From the NCBI GenBank assembly GCA_021805485.1, contig JAJZFF010000273.1, positions 1 to 9,263 of the forward strand: DNA of 9,263 nt, given 5' to 3'. The notes under the pieces were generated by a model. The model was given only the letters and a program-made list of their open reading frames with translations. It had not been told where the DNA came from and did not search any database. Shown piece after piece: positions 1 to 5,261 of the stretch. Every line of letters begins with the position of its first letter. Position 1 is the first letter of the stretch. The stretch is from Pseudomonadota bacterium (lineage in GTDB: Bacteria; Pseudomonadota; Alphaproteobacteria; Acetobacterales; Acetobacteraceae). Both the position numbers and the translations under genes were made by a program.

Positions 1-1
1 C

Positions 2-853
2 TGCACACCCCGCTACTGTGCCGCCGATCCGCGCGCCGGCGGGGCGCAGGCCGTGGCCGAGGCGTGGCGCAACCTGACCGCGGTGGGCGCCACGCCGCTT
101 GCCATCACCGACAACATGAATTTCGGCAATCCGGAGAAGCCGGCGATCATGGGCCAGTTCGCCGCCGCGATCGAGGGCATGGCGGCGGCCTGCCGCGCAC
201 TGGATTTCCCGGTCGTCTCCGGAAATGTCAGCCTTTACAACGAGACCGAGGGCCGCCCGATTTTGCCGACGCCGGCGATCGGCGGGCTCGGTGTGCTCGA
301 GGATGCCGCTGATGCCGTCGGCCTGGCGCTGGCGCCGGGGCTCGACCTCGTGCTGATCGGGCACACGGCGGGCTGGCTCGGCCAGTCGCTGTGGCTGCGC
401 GAGATCACCGGCCGCGAGGCCGGGCCGCCGCCACCGGTTGACCTCGCTGCCGAGCGCCGCGCCGGCGATTTCGTCCGCGCCCGCATCCTGGCGGGCGACA
501 TCCGCGCCTGCCACGACGTCTCCGACGGCGGCCTGCTGGTCGCGGTGGCCGAGATGGCGCTGGCAGGGAACACCGGCGCACGGCTCGCCACCGATCCCAC
601 GATCCCGCCGCATGCCTTCTGGTTCGGCGAGGATCAGGGCCGCTACATCGCCGCCATTCCGGACGGGGACACGCTGCTCGCGGCTGCTGCTGCCGCCGGG
701 GTTCCGGCCATGCGCCTCGGGCGCAGCGGCGGGACGGGTTTGACACTCCCGGACGGGCTCGCCATATCGCTCGATGAGTTGCGCGCAGCACATGAGCGGT
801 TCTTCCCGGCCTGGATGGATGGTCGGGAAGCTGAACCTGGTTCCGGAGGATAG
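2..853 (+). CDS. purL: Phosphoribosylformylglycinamidine synthase subunit PurL, C-terminal part (5' end outside window)
   Basis: PurL is the large, ATP-using subunit of FGAM synthase, the fourth step of cytosolic de novo purine synthesis; it takes ammonia from PurQ, with PurS as linker. The frame is open from base 2, giving the last 283 residues; the small-type alphaproteobacterial enzyme is usually about 740 residues, so roughly 450 are missing upstream. Recognisable family segments are AADPRAGGAQAVAEAW near the edge, ITDNMNFGNPEKP, VVSGNVSLYNE, the glycine-rich HDVSDGGLLVAVAEMAL in the second half, and FGEDQGRY near the end. The GTG at 53 is an internal valine, because the homologous protein continues upstream of it. 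The stop TAG at 851 lies 3 bp before bolA, whose ribosome binding site is inside the purL 3' end, so the two are probably cotranscribed. No frameshift is seen. Identity is secure; the lost N-terminus is the only limit. Confidence 0.96.
   Translation, partial: CTPRYCAADPRAGGAQAVAEAWRNLTAVGATPLAITDNMNFGNPEKPAIMGQFAAAIEGMAAACRALDFPVVSGNVSLYNETEGRPILPTPAIGGLGVLEDAADAVGLALAPGLDLVLIGHTAGWLGQSLWLREITGREAGPPPPVDLAAERRAGDFVRARILAGDIRACHDVSDGGLLVAVAEMALAGNTGARLATDPTIPPHAFWFGEDQGRYIAAIPDGDTLLAAAAAAGVPAMRLGRSGGTGLTLPDGLAISLDELRAAHERFFPAWMDGREAEPGSGG
845..850 (+). promoter_or_regulatory. Ribosome binding site of bolA (GGAGGA)
   Basis: GGAGGA lies inside the last codons of purL, 6 bases before the ATG at 857 and 12 before the next in-frame ATG at 863. 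The spacing favours 857 as the bolA start and couples its translation to purL. Confidence 0.75.
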
Positions 854-856
854 ACG

Positions 857-1090
857 ATGGCGATGTCGGTGGGCGAGATCGAGGCGCTGATCAAGGCGGC
901 GCTGCCGGATGCCACCGTGACCATTGAGGACCTGGCCGGGGACGGAGATCACTACGCCGCTTCCATCGTCAGCGAGCAGTTCCGCGGCAAGAGCCGCGTG
1001 CAGCAGCACCAGTTGGTCTATGCCGCGCTGCGCGGCCGCATGGGCGGTGCCCTGCACGCGCTCGCGCTGCAAACCTCCGCCCCGGACTGA
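857..1090 (+). CDS. bolA: BolA family protein (glutaredoxin partner)
   Basis: A 77-residue cytosolic protein of the BolA family, matching the usual short length of the BolA2-like subgroup. Family features are the start MSVGEIEALIKAALPDA, the acidic GDGDHY turn (residues 29-33) with His32, and the most conserved segment FRGKSRVQQHQLVYAAL (about 42-58), whose His51 is the invariant histidine known in the family to help bind an iron-sulfur cluster with a CGFS glutaredoxin. A gene for exactly that partner follows 11 bp downstream, and purL ends 3 bp upstream, an order common in alphaproteobacteria. The start at 857 is chosen over the second ATG (863) by ribosome binding site spacing. The expected role is iron-sulfur cluster trafficking or iron-status signalling with GrxD; DNA binding, described for some longer BolA proteins, cannot be judged here. 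Confidence 0.93.
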   Translation: MAMSVGEIEALIKAALPDATVTIEDLAGDGDHYAASIVSEQFRGKSRVQQHQLVYAALRGRMGGALHALALQTSAPD

Positions 1091-1101
1091 AGGAGTTCCC
1101 G

Positions 1102-1440
1102 ATGAGCCAAAACGTCGCCGACCGCATCCAGGCCGAGATCACCGAACACCCGGTGATGCTCTACATGAAGGGCACTGCGATGTTCCCGCAGTGCGGTTTC
1201 TCCGCGCGCGTGGTGCAGATCCTCAACCACGTGGGCGTGCCCTTCCACACCGCGAACGTGCTGGAGGACGCCGAGCTGCGCGACGGCATCAAGCAGTTCT
1301 CGAACTGGCCGACCATCCCGCAGCTCTATGTCAAGGGCGAGTTCGTCGGCGGCTGCGACATCGTCACCGAGATGTTCCAGTCGGGCGAGCTCGCTGGCCT
1401 GCTGCGCGACAAGGGCGTCGCCGAGCCCAGCGCGGCCTGA
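1102..1440 (+). CDS. grxD: Monothiol CGFS glutaredoxin (Grx4/GrxD type)
   Basis: A 112-residue single-domain monothiol glutaredoxin, full length for the class. Lys23 and the active site CGFS (residues 31-34, preceded by MFPQ) bind glutathione; WPTIPQLYVKGEFVGGCDI (69-87) carries the cis-proline loop and the GGCD glutathione contact. Proteins of this type do little thiol reduction; they carry a glutathione-ligated [2Fe-2S] cluster and deliver it, alone or as a heterodimer with BolA. The gene sits 11 bp behind bolA with a good AAGGAG (1090-1095) 6 bases before ATG 1102, so the pair is very likely one operon with purL. It ends 15 bp from the convergent flhG stop with no clear terminator between. 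Short alanine-rich tail only; nothing odd. Confidence 0.95.
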   Translation: MSQNVADRIQAEITEHPVMLYMKGTAMFPQCGFSARVVQILNHVGVPFHTANVLEDAELRDGIKQFSNWPTIPQLYVKGEFVGGCDIVTEMFQSGELAGLLRDKGVAEPSAA

Positions 1441-1455
1441 ACCCGCACCGTGTGA

Positions 1456-2244
1456 TCAGGCCGGCAGCCGGGCGCGCGTCAGCCGGGCCGCGATCGCTTC
1501 CACATCCTCGGCGGCGACGCTGGCCGGGTGGCGCGTCAGCAGCGGCACCTGCCGCCGGATGGCGTCGCGCACCCGCTCGTCGCGCCGGATCACGCCGGCA
1601 AGCGGTGGGGAGCGGTGGAGAAAGGCCTCGCAGGCGCGGGCAAGGGTGGCGAAGGTCTTTTCCCCCGCGGTGCGTGTCGGCGCCTGATTGACGACGAGGC
1701 GGGCGTCGCCGTCGGCGCGGTCCGTCGCGTGCAGTTTCAGCACCGCATAGGCGTCGGTCAGACTGGTCGGCTCGTCGGTGGCGAGCACCAGGAGAATGTC
1801 GGCGGCCGCGGACATGCGCCGCACGGCGCGGTCCAATCCGGCGCCGAGATCGAGCACGATCGTGTCGTATCGGATGGCCGCCGCGCGCAACTCGGCAAGC
1901 ATGCGCTCGATCGTGGCCGGATCGAGAGCAGAGAGCGCGCCGGAGCCGGAGCGGCCAGCCAGAATATCGAATCCGCCGGCGGCAAAGCACAGCGTCGCCT
2001 CCGCCAGCCCCGTCCGCCCTGCGGCGACGGCCCCGAGATCCCGCTCGGGCAGAAGACCGAGCTGAATATCGACGTTGGCGAGCCCGAGATCGCCGTCGAA
2101 CAGCAGCACGCGCTCGCCGGCGCGAGCCAGCGCATGGGCCAGCGTGATGGCGAACCAGGTCTTGCCGACCCCGCCCTTGCCCGACGCGACTGCGACCACG
2201 CGGCCCCGGGTCGCGCTCGGAGCAGGATCGCGATCAGCTGTCAT
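1456..2244 (-). CDS. flhG: MinD-like flagellar number regulator FlhG (FleN)
   Basis: A 262-residue ParA/MinD-type ATPase that with FlhF sets flagellar number and position at the membrane. Motifs: deviant Walker A SGKGGVGKT (21-29) with signature Lys23 and Lys28; the switch I-like FDGDLGLANVDI (49-60), the wording typical of FleN/FlhG; Walker B IVLDLGAGLD (129-138); and LATDEPTSLTDAYAVLK (154-170), the DEPT segment found in FlhG proteins. The start is taken at 2244: its ATG overlaps the flhF stop as ATGA, GGAG lies 10 bases upstream, and homology begins just after it; the frame stays open further up without family similarity. The first 14 residues are short and contain no DQAxxLR-type segment, the FlhF-activating motif of other FlhG proteins. 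No C-terminal amphipathic membrane helix is obvious. A generic MinD/ParA role is possible, but the flhF partner makes FlhG the better call. Confidence 0.88.
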   Translation of the reverse strand: MTADRDPAPSATRGRVVAVASGKGGVGKTWFAITLAHALARAGERVLLFDGDLGLANVDIQLGLLPERDLGAVAAGRTGLAEATLCFAAGGFDILAGRSGSGALSALDPATIERMLAELRAAAIRYDTIVLDLGAGLDRAVRRMSAAADILLVLATDEPTSLTDAYAVLKLHATDRADGDARLVVNQAPTRTAGEKTFATLARACEAFLHRSPPLAGVIRRDERVRDAIRRQVPLLTRHPASVAAEDVEAIAARLTRARLPA

Positions 2245-3209
2245 CGTGGCATCTCTCCGGGCTGGACATGGGCAGGGGCGGTCTGGATCAGGCGGGCGGC
2301 GAGGTAGGCCGGACCGAGCGCGACCAGGCTGTCGGCCGCGCCTGGGCCCGTGCCCGCTTCGGTCATCGTCAGGGAGGCGGCATCCGCAGCGGCGAGCAGG
2401 CCGCCGATGCGGCGCGCGATGTCGAGCCGTGTGGCGATGAGCATCGTCGCGCCCAGTTCGCCGAAGGCGCCGGCGAGGTCGGCGCATTCGGCGGCGTCCA
2501 TGCCGGCCGGCAGAACCAGGGCGATGCGGGCGGTCGCGGTCGCCGCCAGGGCGGCGAGTTCGTCGCGCTGGGCCGGATCGAAAGGGTCGATGCCCGGCGC
2601 GTCGATCAGCACCGGGGCCCCGGGCGGGCGGCGGGCCAGGGCACGCCCCAGCGATAGCGGATGGTCCGCGGCGAGCAGCGTCAGCCCGAGCAGGCGGGTG
2701 AAGGCGGCGAGTTGCTCCACCGCCCCGGCCCGTCTGCCATCGGCGGTGATCACCAGCGGCACGCTGTGCGCGAGAACGAGCCGGGTCGCGAGGCGCGCCA
2801 CCGTCAGCGTCTTGCCTGCGCCGGGCGGGCCGACCAGCAGCAGCGGCGGCGCCCCAGGCGCGAGCCCGAGCTCGTCGAAGCGAAGCTCGCCAGCGAGCGC
2901 GGCCGCCAGCGCCGCCTCACGGCCGCGCCGTTCGGTCCGCGCCGCCACTGCGAGGCGTCCGGCGAGGCGCTGGGTGAGGCTGGACGGCACGCCGTGATAG
3001 GCCAGGGCAGTTGCATGAACCGGGTCAGGGGGCAGCGGCGGGGCCGCAGCGAGCGGCGGTGGCGCATCCTCTTCCTCCAGCGCCGCGGTGACCTCCACAC
3101 CATCGCCGAGGCGGCGGGTCGCCAGGATCAGCGCATCCGGACCAAGCTCCAGGCGCACCCGGGCCATGGCTTCCGTCATACCGGAGGCGTGGAACATCTT
3201 CAGACGCAT
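2241..3209 (-). CDS. flhF: Flagellar SRP-type GTPase FlhF
   Basis: FlhF is a signal-recognition-particle-type GTPase that recruits early flagellar parts to the correct pole. This protein is 322 residues, short for the family. It begins with the typical N-terminus MRLKMFHASGMTEAMARVRL and LGPDALILATRR, followed by a low-complexity acidic/proline linker (about 44-65) and the NG domain: P-loop GPPGAGKT (127-134), the insertion-box region DGRRAGAVEQL (157-167, usually DTYRIGAVEQL), DAPG (203-206, usually DT-x-G) and TRLD (260-263, usually TKLD). Several canonical GTPase residues are therefore replaced, although the P-loop is intact. No good ribosome binding site precedes ATG 3209, but the N-terminal match fixes the start. 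flhG follows with a 4-base ATGA overlap, an established pairing. flhA, the frequent upstream neighbour, is absent; the pair starts its own unit, divergent from a peroxidase-like gene. Confidence 0.9.
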   Translation of the reverse strand: MRLKMFHASGMTEAMARVRLELGPDALILATRRLGDGVEVTAALEEEDAPPPLAAAPPLPPDPVHATALAYHGVPSSLTQRLAGRLAVAARTERRGREAALAAALAGELRFDELGLAPGAPPLLLVGPPGAGKTLTVARLATRLVLAHSVPLVITADGRRAGAVEQLAAFTRLLGLTLLAADHPLSLGRALARRPPGAPVLIDAPGIDPFDPAQRDELAALAATATARIALVLPAGMDAAECADLAGAFGELGATMLIATRLDIARRIGGLLAAADAASLTMTEAGTGPGAADSLVALGPAYLAARLIQTAPAHVQPGEMPR

Positions 3210-3225
3210 GGCGCCAGACTAGGGG

Positions 3226-3242
3226 CAACCGGTTGCGATCGC
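3226..3242. promoter_or_regulatory. Overlapping palindromes in the flhF / peroxidase-like divergent gap (possible operator)
   Basis: CAACCGGTTG (3226-3235) is a perfect 10-base palindrome, and GCGATCGC (3235-3242) is a perfect 8-base palindrome sharing its last base. They lie 17 bases upstream of the flhF start and overlap a possible -35 for the rightward gene. An inverted copy of CGGTTGCG occurs at 3296-3303. The symmetry is visible; an operator role is inference. Confidence 0.35.
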
Positions 3243-3262
3243 GTGAATCCGAATCGTATGTT
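3233..3262 (+). promoter_or_regulatory. Possible sigma-70 promoter of the peroxidase-like gene
   Basis: TTGCGA (3233-3238), an 18-base spacer and TATGTT (3257-3262) make a moderate housekeeping-type promoter in the only AT-richer patch of the divergent gap, about 54 bases before the ATG at 3316. It is the best candidate by eye only. Confidence 0.35.
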
Positions 3263-3302
3263 TCCAGAGCGCGTCTCGCGCGGGAAGATTGGCCACGCAA
3301 CC

Positions 3303-3307
3303 GAGGA
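3303..3307 (+). promoter_or_regulatory. Ribosome binding site deciding the peroxidase-like start (GAGGA)
   Basis: GAGGA lies 8 bases before ATG 3316. It supports that start over the in-frame TTG at 3289, which would put this site inside the coding region. Confidence 0.65.
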
Positions 3308-3315
3308 CAGCGACC

Positions 3316-3885
3316 ATGACCGACGAACCGATCAGCCGATTTCCGATCCCCGACATCGCCACCCTGCCCGATGATATCCGAGCGCGGATCCTCGCCGTGC
3401 AGGAAAAGTCCGGCTTCGTGCCCAACGTCTTTCTCGCCCTCGCACACCGCCCGGACGAGTTCCGCGCCTTCTTCGCCTACCACGACGCGCTGATGGAGCG
3501 GCCGGGCGGGCTGACGAAGGCAGAGCGTGAAATGATCGTGGTCGCCACCTCGGCTGCCAATCAGTGCCATTATTGCGTGATCGCCCACGGCGCCATCCTG
3601 CGCATCCGCGCCAAGAGCAAGACCATCGCCGACCAGGTCGCCACCAACTGGCGCCGGGCGCAGATCACGCCGCGCCAGCGCGCGATGCTCGAATACGCGA
3701 TCAAGGTGGCGGTGGCGTCAGCCGAGATCGGGCCGGACGACCATGCGGCGCTCGACGAGGCGGGCTTCGAGCCGGAAGAAACCTGGGACATCGCCGCCAT
3801 CGCAGCCTTCTTCGCCATGTCCAACCGGCTCGCGAACGCGATGGAGATCCGTCCCAACGCCGAGTTCTACGGACTGGGACGCTGA
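3316..3885 (+). CDS. Peroxidase-related protein of the AhpD/carboxymuconolactone decarboxylase superfamily
   Basis: A 189-residue soluble, all-helical protein of the uncharacterised peroxidase-related group in the AhpD-like superfamily. The catalytic region is visible as E72, then CHYC (84-87), then His91: the E-x11-C-x2-C-x3-H spacing that in AhpD forms the redox-active disulfide and proton relay. The N-terminal SRFPIPDIATLPDDIRAR and SGFVPNVFLALAHRPDEF segments and the C-terminal ANAMEIRPNAEFYGLG are typical of the group. Thiol-dependent peroxide or hydroperoxide reduction is the expected chemistry, with no known specific substrate. ATG 3316 is chosen from its ribosome binding site and family alignment. 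The gene stands alone, divergent from flhF and convergent with the glycosyltransferase gene, whose stop lies 19 bp inside it. No lipoyl partner such as AhpC is present, so its reductant is unknown. Confidence 0.85.
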   Translation: MTDEPISRFPIPDIATLPDDIRARILAVQEKSGFVPNVFLALAHRPDEFRAFFAYHDALMERPGGLTKAEREMIVVATSAANQCHYCVIAHGAILRIRAKSKTIADQVATNWRRAQITPRQRAMLEYAIKVAVASAEIGPDDHAALDEAGFEPEETWDIAAIAAFFAMSNRLANAMEIRPNAEFYGLGR

Positions 3886-5261
3886 ATCTCGTTGCGAAAT
3901 ACGGCTAGATCCGCAGCGACACGGCTGGCCAGTTCGTCCCAGGCGCGCGGAGCTGCCTGGCGATAAAGGCGCATGGTTGGATACCAAGGTGTGTCGGGCC
4001 GGTCCAGCAGCCAGCGCCAGTCCGGCGCGAAGGGCAGCAAGGTCCAGACCGGACGCGCCATCGCGCCGGCGAGATGCACCACCGAGGTATCGACGGCGAT
4101 GACCAGGTCCACGCAGGCCAGGACGGCCATGGTATCGGCGAAGGTTTCGAGCGAGGGACCGAGGTTGAGCAGCGGTTCCGCCCCGAAATACGCGCCAATA
4201 CCGCTCCGCGCCGGCCCTTTCTGCAGCGAGACGAAAGCGACGCCCGGCACGGCGAGGATGGGCGCGAGCCGCTCCAGCGTGGTCGAACGGTTGCGGTCGT
4301 TGTTGTGCGCCGGCCGCCCGGCCCAGGCCAGCGCGACCCGCGGCAGGCCCGACGGGAGCAGCCGATCCAGCCGCCCCGCCCAGTGCAGGATTCGCGCCGG
4401 GTCGGTGTGGAGATACGGCACCGTGCCGGGGATGTTCTCCACCCGCGTGCCAGCCAGGCGGGGCAAGCCGGAGAGCGGGCAATAGGCGTCGAAGCTGGGC
4501 ACGTCCTCCCAGCGGTCGTGGATGCTGGCGAGCTGGGGAAACTGCGCCAGGACCGGCCGCATCTCGCCACTGCACGCCGCGACGATCTCGGGCCAACGCG
4601 CGGCTGCCCAGGGGATGTAGCGAGCGAACTGGATCACGTCGCCGAAGCCCTGATCGCCGATCAGCAGCAGCCGGCCCTCGCTGCGGCGCTCACCATCCCA
4701 TTGCGGCACCTCGCCCTTTGGCAGCATGCGACCGGCCTGGGGCAGCTTGAAGCGCCACTCGTACTCCTCCCAGCCCTCCTCCAGCCGCCCGCGCAGCAGC
4801 AGCACTTCCGCGCGCTCGAAATGGGCGTCCGGCAGTTCCGGGCTGAGTTCGAGCGCCCGCTCCGAACAGGCGAGCCCCTCGTCGAGCTCGAGCAGGTCAT
4901 AGTGGATGATGGCGAGATTGGCGTAGGCGTGGGCATCGTCGGGAGCGATGGCGATGGCGCGCAGCCCGGCCTCGCGCCCCTCTTCGAGCCGACCGAGGGC
5001 ACGGTAGATGGCGCAGATATTGCGATGATAGAGCGCCACGTCCGGCGCCAGCGCGATGGAGCGCTCCATCAGCGCCCGCGCCTCGTCTTCCCGGCCGCGG
5101 CGGAAGGCGACGATGCCGGAGAGATGCAGCGCGTGCGGATGCTCCGGCGCCTGCCGCAGCGCCGCGGCCAGCCGGGCTTCGGCGGCGTCCAGACGGCCCG
5201 CCTGCTCGTCGGCGCTGGCCTCGGCGAGCAGCGCGGCGAGCGGATCCGGCGCCTCGCTCAT
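3867..5261 (-). CDS. TPR-containing glycosyltransferase-like protein (GT9/heptosyltransferase-like C-terminus)
   Basis: A 464-residue protein. Residues about 8-170 form tandem tetratricopeptide repeats, seen as repeated A-x3-P-x2-A and G-R-x2-E-A patterns and ending in the family phrase LLRGRLEEGWEEYEWRF. The rest resembles glycosyltransferase family 9 (ADP-heptose:LPS heptosyltransferase-like): a first Rossmann half starting LLLIGDQGFGDVIQFARY (198-215), RVALAWAGRPAHNNDRNRS (308-326), and the nucleotide-binding half CVDLVIAVDTSVVHLAGAM (383-401) followed by LLPFAPDWRWLLDRPDTPWY (408-427), the usual ending of TPR-GT proteins. A role as sugar transferase acting on a protein or surface glycan is likely; donor and acceptor are unknown. 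ATG 5261 overlaps the upstream sulfotransferase stop as ATGA and has no ribosome binding site of its own, so translation is probably coupled. No signal peptide or membrane segment. Its last 19 bp overlap the convergent peroxidase-like gene. Confidence 0.82.
   Translation of the reverse strand: MSEAPDPLAALLAEASADEQAGRLDAAEARLAAALRQAPEHPHALHLSGIVAFRRGREDEARALMERSIALAPDVALYHRNICAIYRALGRLEEGREAGLRAIAIAPDDAHAYANLAIIHYDLLELDEGLACSERALELSPELPDAHFERAEVLLLRGRLEEGWEEYEWRFKLPQAGRMLPKGEVPQWDGERRSEGRLLLIGDQGFGDVIQFARYIPWAAARWPEIVAACSGEMRPVLAQFPQLASIHDRWEDVPSFDAYCPLSGLPRLAGTRVENIPGTVPYLHTDPARILHWAGRLDRLLPSGLPRVALAWAGRPAHNNDRNRSTTLERLAPILAVPGVAFVSLQKGPARSGIGAYFGAEPLLNLGPSLETFADTMAVLACVDLVIAVDTSVVHLAGAMARPVWTLLPFAPDWRWLLDRPDTPWYPTMRLYRQAAPRAWDELASRVAADLAVFRNEIQRPSP

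Noticed and set aside
1528..2307. 259-residue plus-strand open frame opposite flhG
   Set aside because: Shadow of the MinD-like ATPase frame; no recognisable domain and no credible ribosome binding site.
2245..2487. Upstream extension of flhG to 2487
   Set aside because: Arg/Pro-rich shadow of flhF; the ATGA overlap and upstream GGAG support the start at 2244.
2661..3374. 237-residue plus-strand open frame opposite flhF and running into the peroxidase-like gene
   Set aside because: Crosses the divergent promoter region and overlaps two supported genes in other frames.
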